This document shows, in pieces, positions 26,671 through 35,709 of a DNA stretch of 64,000 nucleotides (positions are counted from its first letter, which is position 1; every line of letters begins with the position of its first letter). The notes under the pieces are model-generated. The model was given only the letters and a program-made list of their open reading frames with translations. It made no database searches and had not been told where the DNA came from. Origin of the DNA: Paenibacillus_E sp964253085 (lineage in GTDB: Bacteria > Bacillota > Bacilli > Paenibacillales > NBRC-103111); NCBI RefSeq assembly GCF_964253085.1, contig NZ_CAXUQH020000001.1, positions 1,302,001 to 1,366,000 of the forward strand, read 5' to 3'. Position numbers and translations under genes: made by a program.

Positions 26671-28221
26671 ATGTATAAAGTGTTGATTGTGGATGATGAG
26701 CATTTTATTCGGGAAAGACTAGTCACAATTATTCCTTGGGAAGAATACGATCTCGTGGTTGCCAGTGTAGCAGAGGACGGAGAGAGTGCCCTGGAGAAAA
26801 TCCGGGCCGTTTCTCCGGATATTGTCATTACAGACATCAGAATGCCGGACATGACAGGACTAGAGATGATAGCCCGGGCTGAGGCCTATCGGCCGAATAC
26901 CCAGTTTATCATTCTCAGTGCTTACAGTGAATTCGATTATGCCCGCAGGGCACTCCAGTTGGGTGTAACGGATTATCTTCTCAAGCCGACGAAGCCTGAA
27001 GAATTACTGCAGGTTCTTCTTAAGCAGGTGGATAGGCTGGAGCAACTGAAGGTGCTAAGAGAACGTGACCGCCGCAATCGCTATTATGAGGAATCCATCC
27101 GCTCCCAGTATATTCAAGAGCTCATATTAGGAGATCAGCCTGGCTATGAGTGGAAAGAGGAGTGTGTTCAGGTAGGGCTGAAATGGCTGCTAGATGGCGA
27201 GTTGAGACTGCACCTGATTACGCTGGATGGGGCTGATCAACACGGTCATATAGAGACTGCTAAGATTGACCAGTTTGCCGTGCAGAATGTCATGTTCGAG
27301 CTTATAGCCGAATACGAGGCTATTTGCCCGATTCGCCTTTCCTTCGGTAAATGGCTGCTGGTTACGGGAGGCATCAGCTCCCAAGAGGAGCTCCTCGTCT
27401 TTGCCTGGCGATTATACGATTGTATAGAACGATTCACCAAAAAGAAAGTACACATTATGATTTCAGAGCCTGGACAAAGTCCGCTCCAACTGTCGGGATT
27501 ATTTTGGGAAACAGAGAAAATGATGGAATATATGGGAGCGAATCCGGAGGAGCCGGTTCGCTTTCTTTTGCCGTCTCGAGACGAAATGGCCTATGTGCAA
27601 TGGACGAAGCCTATGGCGGAGCTCATCGGGTGGATGCTGCAGGGGGATACAGACCGAGTGATAGAGTGGCTCAACCAACTGGCTCCTGCCTTTGTGGAAT
27701 GGGATCTGAATGCGGCTCAGCGTTGGTGCTTTGAATGGCTGTCCACGATCCGGGAGCATGCTGGGGCCCAGGGTGAAGGACTTTTGCCGAGTACAGATGA
27801 CTTAAGGATGCGCATCTCCGGTCATTCGAAAATTAAGGAACTTCTGTATTTCTTTACCCATGAGATCCATCATTTGCTCCGTCAGCGGCATGGCAAAGGC
27901 CTTCATCGGTTGATTCGTCTTGCCCTGGAGCGGATTGGCAGGGAATACGAACAGGATCTCCAATTGACCACCATTGCCGAGGATTTAGGCCTTTCCCCGG
28001 TTTACTTAAGTGAGCTGTTCAAGCAGCAAACGGGAGTCACCTTCCGTGTACACCTGCTTCGGGCTCGCATGGGCGCAGCCATTAGGCTGCTGAAAGATCC
28101 CACGCTTAAGGTTTATGAGGTGTCCTATAAAGTCGGGTACAACAAGGTAGAGCATTTTGTGAAGTTGTTCAAAAGGGAATATGGCATGACACCCTCGGAG
28201 TATCGGGGGGCTCTAGTATGA
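26671..28221 (+). CDS. Response regulator with AraC DNA-binding domain (module B)
   Basis: A 516-residue regulator. The receiver domain (1-120) has VLIVDDEHFIRERL, phospho-acceptor Asp55 in VITDIRMPDMTG, and the Lys of YLLKPTKPEEL. After a long middle region, the AraC domain from about 412 to the end contains LQLTTIAEDLGLSPVYLSELF and YKVGYNKVEHFVKLFKREYGMTPSEYR. GGAGG precedes the start. Its last codons overlap the kinase gene (ATGA). It is the probable activator at the matched promoters 24688 and 29943. Confidence 0.95.
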   Translation: MYKVLIVDDEHFIRERLVTIIPWEEYDLVVASVAEDGESALEKIRAVSPDIVITDIRMPDMTGLEMIARAEAYRPNTQFIILSAYSEFDYARRALQLGVTDYLLKPTKPEELLQVLLKQVDRLEQLKVLRERDRRNRYYEESIRSQYIQELILGDQPGYEWKEECVQVGLKWLLDGELRLHLITLDGADQHGHIETAKIDQFAVQNVMFELIAEYEAICPIRLSFGKWLLVTGGISSQEELLVFAWRLYDCIERFTKKKVHIMISEPGQSPLQLSGLFWETEKMMEYMGANPEEPVRFLLPSRDEMAYVQWTKPMAELIGWMLQGDTDRVIEWLNQLAPAFVEWDLNAAQRWCFEWLSTIREHAGAQGEGLLPSTDDLRMRISGHSKIKELLYFFTHEIHHLLRQRHGKGLHRLIRLALERIGREYEQDLQLTTIAEDLGLSPVYLSELFKQQTGVTFRVHLLRARMGAAIRLLKDPTLKVYEVSYKVGYNKVEHFVKLFKREYGMTPSEYRGALV

Positions 28222-29927
28222 AGAAACGCCGCCCGCCTTTCCGTCGGTTTCACCAAAAGCTGTTCTTGCTAATGCTCGCATTGGCGCTCCTCCCACTTCT
28301 GGTTGTCGGCCTTGTTAATATCCTTGTGACCTCCAATTTATTTACCCGGCAATTGGAAGAAAGCGCGGACTTGATCATGTCCCGCACAGCTGCCCCTCTA
28401 GGGCAGCTATATCAGGAATTCCAAACAGCAGAGGGGCTGTTTCTTCAGGATGAAGAGCTGATGCAGGCTTTTGCAAATCCGCAAGCTCCTATTCTCAGGC
28501 AGGTAGAGGTGGCCAACCGGCTATCTCAGTACCTGACCAATATCAAGTATATTAACGCGGACTTTCGCGTTTCCTTTCTCTTGCCTCGAAATCACTATCT
28601 TTCCAGCTACGGCCTTCCTGTAAAAAATGATCCCGCACGTATTGAGAGCTTTTCCCTGGATAAACGAACACTTGAACACGTTTACTGGCTGTCTGACGAT
28701 AAAACAGCGGGGGAATTCACCTGGGTCGTTCCTTTAGGAAGTGTTGCCGCTCAGCAATTGCACGGTTGTCTTCTGATTACCATCCCGTACAGCTCCATGA
28801 GCGCAATGCTGGAAGGGCCGCAGCATCTTGGCCAAAGCCAATATCTTATTGTTGATGCCGGGAATGGAAGATTAATCCGTTCTCCGGGAACGGTGGAGAA
28901 TGCGGATCTCCAGTCGAGAATCCTTCATCTTCCTGAAGAGAAGAGTATGGACAAGTCGGAATACAGCTTTACAGAAGGGGATAGCTATTTTTCCATACGA
29001 ACGATTGGGGCGGAATGGATGCTGCTCGGCATTGTACCACGGCATCAAGTGCTGCTGCCGCTCTATAAGGTATATCAATGGACCATCGGCCTGGTGGGGC
29101 TATTGCTGTTGGGTATGACGCTGCTCTCCATCAGGCTGGCACGGAATTTCTCCCGGCCGATTGAACGGTTGGCCTCGCTGGTTGTCCGAAAGAAAAGCGA
29201 GGGGGTCAACATGCACATCCCGCCTTTGGTGCGGGCGGATGAAATCGGCGTCCTCTATGACGGGATTCGTGAACTGTTAATGGAAATCCGTCAGGAGCAG
29301 GTACTGAAGAAGGAGTACCGACTGAGGCTGTTGCAGTATCAGATTAACCCGCATTTTCTCTACAACAGCCTGGATACTATCCAGTGGAAAGCGCTGGAGC
29401 ACAAGGATCGAGAGCTTACTAATATGATTGAATATCTAAGCGGCTTTCTTCGAGGAGGCCTGGATCAGATCGATGTCGTGACCGTTGAGCAGGAGCTCAG
29501 GCACCTGAATAACTATATTGGCATGCAGCAAATCCGCTACAAGGGGCAGTTTACGATTGCCATCCAGATCCCTGAGGAATTCATGCAGCAGGAGATTGTG
29601 AAAATCTCGCTTCAGCCGCTGGTGGAGAACGCCATCATGTACGGAATGAGCCGCCAGGCGGGTGGAAGTCTTATCAAGGTTGAAGGCTGGCGCGTAGCAG
29701 AGGATGCTTTTTGCATTAGTGTCTTTGATGATGGACAAATTCTGGACGAGGAGCGGGTACAGCGGCTGCTCAGCGAGCAGGTTCCCGATCCGGACTCCTT
29801 TGGCATCCGTAATGTTCATGAGCGGATCCGACTTTATTTTGGTGGAGATAGTGGCCTGCGGATGAAGAAGTTGGAGCGGGGAAAATGCTTTGAGCTGCTG
29901 CTTCCCTTTGTGGAAGGGCTTCCATAA
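28218..29927 (+). CDS. Sensor histidine kinase, YesM type (module B)
   Basis: A 569-residue membrane kinase. Membrane segments lie at about 16-38 and 285-305, flanking an extracellular sensor, followed by a HAMP linker. The phosphoacceptor is His379 in YQINPHFLYNSLDTIQW. The ATPase domain shows QPLVENAIMYGM, a DDGQ segment and FGIRNVHERIRLYFG. It is translationally coupled to the response regulator gene by a 4-bp overlap. Gene order (regulator then kinase) is the reverse of module A, showing that the two systems are not a recent duplication of one another. Confidence 0.94.
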   Translation: MKKRRPPFRRFHQKLFLLMLALALLPLLVVGLVNILVTSNLFTRQLEESADLIMSRTAAPLGQLYQEFQTAEGLFLQDEELMQAFANPQAPILRQVEVANRLSQYLTNIKYINADFRVSFLLPRNHYLSSYGLPVKNDPARIESFSLDKRTLEHVYWLSDDKTAGEFTWVVPLGSVAAQQLHGCLLITIPYSSMSAMLEGPQHLGQSQYLIVDAGNGRLIRSPGTVENADLQSRILHLPEEKSMDKSEYSFTEGDSYFSIRTIGAEWMLLGIVPRHQVLLPLYKVYQWTIGLVGLLLLGMTLLSIRLARNFSRPIERLASLVVRKKSEGVNMHIPPLVRADEIGVLYDGIRELLMEIRQEQVLKKEYRLRLLQYQINPHFLYNSLDTIQWKALEHKDRELTNMIEYLSGFLRGGLDQIDVVTVEQELRHLNNYIGMQQIRYKGQFTIAIQIPEEFMQQEIVKISLQPLVENAIMYGMSRQAGGSLIKVEGWRVAEDAFCISVFDDGQILDEERVQRLLSEQVPDPDSFGIRNVHERIRLYFGGDSGLRMKKLERGKCFELLLPFVEGLP

Positions 29928-29942
29928 TCGTGGCTGGTTTGT

Positions 29943-29994
29943 CAGTAAATACGAGTTTTGAGGGGTTAACTGCGGGTGGATTCCTTTCTATAAT
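29943..29994 (+). promoter_or_regulatory. Second module B promoter (binding protein gene)
   Basis: Perfect -10 TATAAT (29989-29994), possible -35 TTAACT 17 bp upstream (29966-29971), and the CAGTA...AGGGG element at 29943-29965. The element ends 23 bp before TATAAT exactly as in the copy at 24688. It gives the binding protein its own promoter for high expression. Confidence 0.7.
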
Positions 29995-30032
29995 GAGGGT
30001 GTAATTCAAATCAAGATGAGGGGTTGAAGCAA

Positions 30033-31475
30033 TTGAGTAGAAGTAAATGGGGAAGCCGCAGTTTGATTACGATAGCTGCCGTGGCGCTGGCTTTGTCTGC
30101 CGGGTGCTCGTCAGGTACAAACAATGGCAAGGTTGCCAGCAGCACCGCGGGGGTAGAGAAAGAAAAGCCTAAGGAAAAAGTGACGATCAAGGTTTGGACC
30201 AACACGCGGCATGATCTTGAGGTTCGTGAGGGCTTAATCAAAAAGTTCAATGAAACGAATCCTGACAATATCCAAATTGACTATAAGGTTTACTCGGACA
30301 ACTATAACGAGCAGTTGAAGCTTGCGCTGAATGCGGGTAAACTTCCGGATATTGCTTATTATACGCCCGATCTGTCCACTGCGGATTATCCACTGGATTT
30401 GAATCCCTTGATCACACCGGAAATTCGCAAACGCTTTGATAAATCCGCTCTTACAGCTCCACCAACCTCCAAGAATGGTGAACTGGATCGTGTCTTTGAA
30501 AACGTCACCACTTTTAAATTAGTTTACAATAAGGATTTGTTCAAAGCATCCGGACTTGATCCAGAGAAACCTCCAACGACCTGGCAGGAAATGCAGCAAT
30601 ATGCGAAACAGATAACAGCCAGTGGAGGCGGCAAGAAGTTCGGTCTCGGTCTGCCGATCAAGCAGTCGGCATTCTGGCGGTATTATGTGACTTATCCGGC
30701 AGTTGTTTCGGGAGACATTTATGGCAGGGATGGCTGGAATGCCGTAACTGGAAAATATGACTTTTCGCCTTTTGCTAAATATGTGAAGTGGTGGATTGAT
30801 GTGAATAAGGAAGGCAGCGTCTTTCCTGGCGTAGGCAATTATGACAACGATATGATCCGCGCCCAGTTTTCCGAGGGCAATATCGGCATGCTGTCCGCCG
30901 CAACCTGGGATATCGGGGTATTCAACGATCAGTTTCCAGCAAAAATCGACTGGGCCGTGGCAGACTTCCCTACTTGGGCAGGGAAAGTTCTGGGGGGGCC
31001 TGGCTACGAGACAGCGGGCGGATTCAGCATCAACAAAAAAACGGAGCATCTTAAAGAAGCAAAGAAGGTATGGGAATTCATGATCTCCGATGAAATGTTT
31101 GTGACGCTGGCCAAAAAGGGTCTCGGTTCCTTTACAAACCTTGCCGCTCAGGAAAAATCGATTCAACCAGTGGATCGCAAGGGATCAGCAGGTTTTGTCA
31201 TCAACGGGAAGTCAACGAATTATCCGGTGGCGCCACTGCTGGATTATTCCGTTTTAAACCCTCCGCTTAAAGTGGGCTCAATCGATGTCAAAAAAGCGTC
31301 CGTTGTAAATGACGTCATGTCGGAGCTGTTTATCAGGGGCAAGGAGCTTCCGGAAATTGAGAAGGGACTGCAAGAGCTGGGAGATGCGTTCAACAAACTG
31401 ACGGCTGCCAATGTGGAAGCGAAAACGGTGGATTTAAACAAGTATCTGCAGCCGGATTTCAAGCCGCTGAAGTAA
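30033..31475 (+). CDS. Sugar-binding lipoprotein, family-1 type (module B)
   Basis: A 480-residue extracellular solute-binding lipoprotein. From the TTG at 30033, nine bases after GAGGGG, it begins with a signal peptide ending in LALSAGC (lipid-modified Cys25). Another TTG at 30024 lies directly against the ribosome site and is less likely. Binding-protein features include VTIKVWTNTRHDLEVREGLIKKFNE, LNAGKLPDIAYYTPD, FKLVYNKDLFKASGLDPEKPPTTW and EGNIGMLSAATWDIG. It is of the MalE/UgpB-like family, matching the MalF/MalG-type permeases of module B. Confidence 0.92.
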   Translation: MSRSKWGSRSLITIAAVALALSAGCSSGTNNGKVASSTAGVEKEKPKEKVTIKVWTNTRHDLEVREGLIKKFNETNPDNIQIDYKVYSDNYNEQLKLALNAGKLPDIAYYTPDLSTADYPLDLNPLITPEIRKRFDKSALTAPPTSKNGELDRVFENVTTFKLVYNKDLFKASGLDPEKPPTTWQEMQQYAKQITASGGGKKFGLGLPIKQSAFWRYYVTYPAVVSGDIYGRDGWNAVTGKYDFSPFAKYVKWWIDVNKEGSVFPGVGNYDNDMIRAQFSEGNIGMLSAATWDIGVFNDQFPAKIDWAVADFPTWAGKVLGGPGYETAGGFSINKKTEHLKEAKKVWEFMISDEMFVTLAKKGLGSFTNLAAQEKSIQPVDRKGSAGFVINGKSTNYPVAPLLDYSVLNPPLKVGSIDVKKASVVNDVMSELFIRGKELPEIEKGLQELGDAFNKLTAANVEAKTVDLNKYLQPDFKPLK

Positions 31476-31535
31476 CGGCTGATAGCAGCGATTAACGCTA
31501 CCGGAACTATACTTTGGTGAAAAACTTATCTTTCG

Positions 31536-31578
31536 CACCCCCCAGATCACTTTGCATAGCAAACAGCTCTGGGGGGTG
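31536..31578 (+). terminator. Terminator-like hairpin after the module B binding protein gene
   Basis: CACCCCCCAGA (31536-31546) pairs perfectly with TCTGGGGGGTG (31568-31578), with an inner TTTGC/GCAAA stem. The following tail, TTATCTATC, is only moderately T-rich, so some readthrough into the dehydratase gene is possible. Confidence 0.7.
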
Positions 31579-31651
31579 TTATCTATCGAGTGCAAGGGGC
31601 GGCGATTCAGTCCGTGAGAACAAATATGACATGTTTCTTAGGGGTGTGGAG

Positions 31652-32812
31652 ATGAAAATTACTGGCGTGAATACGTTTGTCGTCGATTGTTACCGGACAA
31701 ACTTCGTATTCGTCAAAATTTACACAGATGAAGGTATTTCAGGGGTTGGCGAAGCAACGCTGGAGTATAAAGAGAATGCTGTAACTGGGGCAATAGAAGA
31801 TATAAAACGTTACCTAATCGGTAAAAGCCCGTTTGATATCGAAGCGCACTATCACAATATATATCGTGATGCCTACTGGCGGGGTGGAGCCGTTCTGATG
31901 TCTGCGCTTAGTGCAGTGGAAATGGCATTGTGGGACATTAACGGTAAATCACTAAGCGTTCCGGTTCACAGGCTGCTTGGGGGCAAGGTTCACGATAAGG
32001 TGAAGGTGTATGCCAATGGATGGTTTGCCGGCGCCACTTGCGTAGAGGATTTTGGTGTAAAAGCCAAGGAAGCGATGGAGCGAGGATTCAAAGGGCTCAA
32101 GTGGGATCCGTTCGGCAAAGCGTACATGACCCTCTCGAATGAGGAAATGGATAAGGCTCTCGCATGCATAGGCATTGTGAGAGATGCCGTCGGTTATGAC
32201 ATGGATCTGTTTATTGAAGGGCATGGCCGGTTTAATGTACCTACAGCGATTAATATCGCTAAGGAGATTGAAGCTTTCAAGCCAGTGTGGTTCGAAGAAC
32301 CAGTTCCGCCAGATAACTTGGATGCCATGGTAGATGTAAGGCGGAAATCTCCGGTGGCTATCGCAGGCGGAGAACGATTGTTTACGCGACAAGGATTCAG
32401 TGAAGTGTTCAAGCGAAGAGCGCTTGACTATGTGCAGCCGGATATCAGCCATGCTGGCGGCATTATGGAATGCCGCAAAATTGCAGCAATGGCGGAAGCG
32501 AACTATATTCCATTCGCCCCGCACAATCCAAGCGGCCCTATAGCTAACGCAGCTACACTTCAATTGGCTGCCTGCACGCCTAACTTTTTTTATCTGGAAA
32601 TTATGGCAAGTGATGTGCCTTGGCGCAAAGAGATAACGGACGAACAGCTGCATTTCGAGGATGGCTATATGACGATCCCGGATAAACCGGGGTTAGGCAT
32701 TGAACTGTATGAAGACTCAGCCATTAAATATCCTTTTGTCCCGCACGATTTAAGGCATTATAACGGGCAACTTATTCAAATACGACCACCGGCTGCCGAG
32801 CATTACTTTTAA
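31652..32812 (+). CDS. Enolase-superfamily (MR/MLE) sugar-acid dehydratase
   Basis: A 386-residue cytosolic enzyme of the mandelate racemase/muconate lactonizing group. The N-terminal capping domain has FVVDCYRTNFVFVKIYTDEG and GEATLEYKE. The barrel has the Lys region GLKWDPFGKAY, metal ligands in FIEGHGRFN, VWFEEPVPP and IAGGERLFTR, and a general-acid/base His in APHNPSGPIA, the pattern of galactonate-dehydratase-like enzymes. Start 31652 follows GGGGTGTGGAG; a longer frame to 31514 overlaps the terminator and is rejected. With the following SDR gene it may form a non-phosphorylating aldonate route (sugar acid to 2-keto-3-deoxy acid), which is inference. The exact substrate is unknown. Confidence 0.9.
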   Translation: MKITGVNTFVVDCYRTNFVFVKIYTDEGISGVGEATLEYKENAVTGAIEDIKRYLIGKSPFDIEAHYHNIYRDAYWRGGAVLMSALSAVEMALWDINGKSLSVPVHRLLGGKVHDKVKVYANGWFAGATCVEDFGVKAKEAMERGFKGLKWDPFGKAYMTLSNEEMDKALACIGIVRDAVGYDMDLFIEGHGRFNVPTAINIAKEIEAFKPVWFEEPVPPDNLDAMVDVRRKSPVAIAGGERLFTRQGFSEVFKRRALDYVQPDISHAGGIMECRKIAAMAEANYIPFAPHNPSGPIANAATLQLAACTPNFFYLEIMASDVPWRKEITDEQLHFEDGYMTIPDKPGLGIELYEDSAIKYPFVPHDLRHYNGQLIQIRPPAAEHYF

Positions 32813-32843
32813 ATCATTTTAGAAACCGAGGTGAAGCATCGTT

Positions 32844-33596
32844 ATGTTTGATTTATCTGGCAAAGTGGTCATGGTAACGGGGTCATCGCAAGGTCTCGGA
32901 CGCGGGATGATCTTAGGAATGGCTGAAGCGGGAGCTAATGTGATTATTAACGCTCTGGAGATCACGGAAAGCGCACTTCAACTTGTTGAGCAGGTCAAGG
33001 CGATGGGGCGGGATGCCATTGCGATTCAAGCTAATGTCAGCCAAGAAGAGGATGTCCAGAGATTGTTTCATGTGGCGGTAGAGAAGTATGGACGCCTCGA
33101 TATATTGGTCAACAATGCCGGCACTTCCAGGGCGGAAACGATAGGCGAAACGTCGCTGCAAAGTTGGAATGAAATCATCAACAACAACTTGACGAGCACC
33201 TTTTTATGCTCGAAGTATGCCATGGACATCATGATGCCGCAAAAAAGCGGAAGGATTATTTCCATCAGTTCGGTCGTTGGACATCAGGGTGCCTTGTATG
33301 GCCATGTTCACTACGCTGCTAGTAAAAGTGGACAGATCGGCTTCACAAAAACGCTCGCTCGCACGGCCGCTCCTTATGGCATTACCGTTAACGCGATCGC
33401 TCCGGGCATCATCGAAACCGAATTATTACTTCAAACGCATGGGGATGAGAAGGTAAAGAGTTTAACGGAATCCGTCCCCTTAGGCTTAGGGAAGCTTGAA
33501 GACGTTGCGGCTGCGGCGGTATTCCTAGCCAGCGATGAGGCTAGGTACATTACCGGAATTATTCTGGATGTGAACGGCGGTCTTTATTTACGATAA
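32844..33596 (+). CDS. Short-chain dehydrogenase/reductase (SDR)
   Basis: A 250-residue classical SDR, NAD(P)-dependent and cytosolic. It has the TGSSQGLGRG cofactor motif (TGxxxGxG, 12-19), NNAG in ILVNNAGTS, the catalytic Tyr157 and Lys161 in HYAASKSGQ, and the usual late NAIAPGIIETELL and YITGIILDVNGG. FabG-like by sequence, but the context points to oxidation of a sugar or sugar acid. The gene begins 31 bp after the dehydratase gene and is followed by the TIM-barrel protein after 20 bp, so the three probably form one operon. Confidence 0.94.
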   Translation: MFDLSGKVVMVTGSSQGLGRGMILGMAEAGANVIINALEITESALQLVEQVKAMGRDAIAIQANVSQEEDVQRLFHVAVEKYGRLDILVNNAGTSRAETIGETSLQSWNEIINNNLTSTFLCSKYAMDIMMPQKSGRIISISSVVGHQGALYGHVHYAASKSGQIGFTKTLARTAAPYGITVNAIAPGIIETELLLQTHGDEKVKSLTESVPLGLGKLEDVAAAAVFLASDEARYITGIILDVNGGLYLR

Positions 33597-33616
33597 GGAA
33601 AGGACAGATTGGGAAA

Positions 33617-35578
33617 ATGACTTTTTCACTTAAGGCAGGACAATTACAGTTTGCTGTAGATCCGCAGGGACGATCCGTACGATGGTCGGCGGAGGGACTT
33701 CTATTACAAGAGAGTGCAGGAGCGGATTTCTGGAGAATTCAACTGGATGACGGCGAGTTTCGCGACATGTCCGTTCGTTCAAGTCTTCAGAGCGGGACGG
33801 TAACCGAAATTGAGGGTGGATTGGCTATCCAATACAATCAGCTCGAAGCAGAGGACGGGAATACCTATCCCGTATTGTTTCGGGTGCAGGTCCTCGTAGA
33901 AGGAGAGCAATTGCACTTCTCATACAAGGTAACCAATCAGAGCGAAGTAAGGGTTAATGAGGTCAAACTTCCGTTCGTAGATGTATCCGTCGTTGCAGAT
34001 GAACAGCGTTCTCGCGATGTCCTGTACCGCAGTCAGGGGCATGGACACCGACTTGCAGATCCTTGGACGGCAATTGACAAGGCTCATACTGAATACATGT
34101 CCAGTGATGACCATGAGATTTGGCTCGACATGACCTATCCGAGTTTCGGCAGTATGGCTTGGTTCGGTGTGCAGAGCGGTTCGCATTTCTTTTATGTAGG
34201 AAGGCATGATGACAACTTCACTACGTGTGTGTTGGCCGCAGGAATAGGCCCGCGCAACAGCGATCCGCGTCTCGTTCTAGCCGTTTCTCAGTTTCCTTTG
34301 GTGCAAGGAGGAGAAGAAGTTTCCTCCCCAACCTCTGTAGTCGCCTTCGTTCCCGGGGATTGGCGGCAAGGCTCGGCCATTTACCGGCAATGGGCGGACG
34401 GTTGGTTTAGTGAACCGCAGAAACCCGATTGGGTACAGAAGCTCCCGGGTTGGCAGCGAATCATTATGAAGCATCAGTTCGGCAAAATTTACTTCCGTTA
34501 TGAAGATTTACCCCGAGTCTACGAGGAAGGCAAGGCAGTCGGGGTGGAAATGATTCTGCTCTTCGGATGGTGGAAAGGCGGCTTCGATAACGGTTATCCG
34601 GTTTATGAACCTGATCCTGCTCTTGGCGGAGAAGAAGGGTTTAAAGCAGCGATTGCGGAAGTGCAGCGTCGGGGGGGACGTGTTGCGCTTTACACAAATG
34701 GTGTATTGATCGATGTAAAATCAGACTATTACAAGGAAACCGGATATCGGATTTGCCGTAAAAATATTGATGGCATGGAGTACAGGGAGCATTATAAATT
34801 CAACAATGACGGCATGCTGCTGCGCAATTTTGGCTACAAAAGCTTTGTGTCTGCCTGTCAGGCGACCGATGAATGGAATAAGCATCTTACCCAGATCGGT
34901 CAACAAAAACTAAGCTACAACCCGGACTCCATTTTCTACGATCAGATCGCTGGACATTTTCCACATCTCTGTTTCGATGCTTCGCATGATCATGGAAACC
35001 GGGGGGATAACGAGACGGTTTATCGGCGGCGCAATTTGCAGCAAATGCGTGAATTATGCACAGGGGATAAAGCTTTCGGCTCTGAATTCGTTGTCGACTG
35101 CTATGCGCCTCTCCTGGATTTCCATCATAGTTGCCAATACGCGAGTTTTAAAGACGAAGAGTCGTTCCCTGAGCTTTATCGGCAAACGTTCCCCGAGACG
35201 ATTATGTCCAATCGCTACATGCATGATGAGAGAAGCGATTTTAAACAGCAGCTTCACTTCGCTTTTGTGTATGGATACCGCTTTGACATTGCTATTTACC
35301 GCTCTCGGGCAACAGTGACTGCGGCTCCGGCCTATGCGAGCCACGTTAAGGAACTGATCGCCTTACGCGATCGCTACGCCGAATTTTTCTATCACGGTAC
35401 TTTTTCACTGGGTACTGATATGGAGCTGCCTGAGGGAATCATCAAAACGGAATACGTTCATCATGCGAGAAGACTCTTCGTATTTTGGAATGATACCGCT
35501 GAGGAGAAGCAGATTTCTTTCCAAAACCGAGTGATTCGTTTGGGAGCCAATGAATTCCAATGTGAGATTGTGGAATAA
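33617..35578 (+). CDS. Intracellular TIM-barrel glycosidase-like protein (DUF6259-type)
   Basis: A 653-residue protein without signal peptide. The N-terminal 270 residues look like a beta-sandwich (HFSYKVTNQSEVRVNEVKLP, FFYVGRHDDN). The middle looks like a (beta/alpha)8 barrel, with GVEMILLFGWWKGGFDNGYP, RVALYTNGVLIDVKSDYY and PDSIFYDQIAGHFPHLCFD; the Asp in FYDQIA is a candidate nucleophile by analogy with GH31/GH36-like proteins. A small C-terminal beta domain follows. I recall this architecture as DUF6259, with no established activity. Its operon partners are a sugar-acid dehydratase and an SDR, suggesting it hydrolyses imported oligosaccharides to release the sugar those enzymes act on. 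Confidence 0.7.
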   Translation: MTFSLKAGQLQFAVDPQGRSVRWSAEGLLLQESAGADFWRIQLDDGEFRDMSVRSSLQSGTVTEIEGGLAIQYNQLEAEDGNTYPVLFRVQVLVEGEQLHFSYKVTNQSEVRVNEVKLPFVDVSVVADEQRSRDVLYRSQGHGHRLADPWTAIDKAHTEYMSSDDHEIWLDMTYPSFGSMAWFGVQSGSHFFYVGRHDDNFTTCVLAAGIGPRNSDPRLVLAVSQFPLVQGGEEVSSPTSVVAFVPGDWRQGSAIYRQWADGWFSEPQKPDWVQKLPGWQRIIMKHQFGKIYFRYEDLPRVYEEGKAVGVEMILLFGWWKGGFDNGYPVYEPDPALGGEEGFKAAIAEVQRRGGRVALYTNGVLIDVKSDYYKETGYRICRKNIDGMEYREHYKFNNDGMLLRNFGYKSFVSACQATDEWNKHLTQIGQQKLSYNPDSIFYDQIAGHFPHLCFDASHDHGNRGDNETVYRRRNLQQMRELCTGDKAFGSEFVVDCYAPLLDFHHSCQYASFKDEESFPELYRQTFPETIMSNRYMHDERSDFKQQLHFAFVYGYRFDIAIYRSRATVTAAPAYASHVKELIALRDRYAEFFYHGTFSLGTDMELPEGIIKTEYVHHARRLFVFWNDTAEEKQISFQNRVIRLGANEFQCEIVE

Positions 35579-35661
35579 GTAGTTTGTAAGAGGGGGCAGC
35601 AAGGCTGCTCTGTGTTCAAGTAGGCACGGAACAACCTTGTTGTTTTCTTTTTAGATTGAAA

Positions 35662-35692
35662 GTGAAACGCTTACATTATTGAATTATATAAT
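35662..35692 (+). promoter_or_regulatory. Promoter with CcpA-like site before the secreted glycosidase gene
   Basis: A -10 TATAAT at 35687-35692 lacks a good -35. GTGAAACGCTTACA at 35662-35675 on the minus strand reads TGTAAGCGTTTCAC, matching 12 of 14 positions of the catabolite-responsive consensus TGNAANCGNWNNCA. The placement where the -35 should be would suit glucose repression. The gap 35579-35661 holds only a weak GCAGC/GCTGC hairpin. Confidence 0.5.
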
Positions 35693-35709
35693 AAAGAAAG
35701 GGTGGATGC

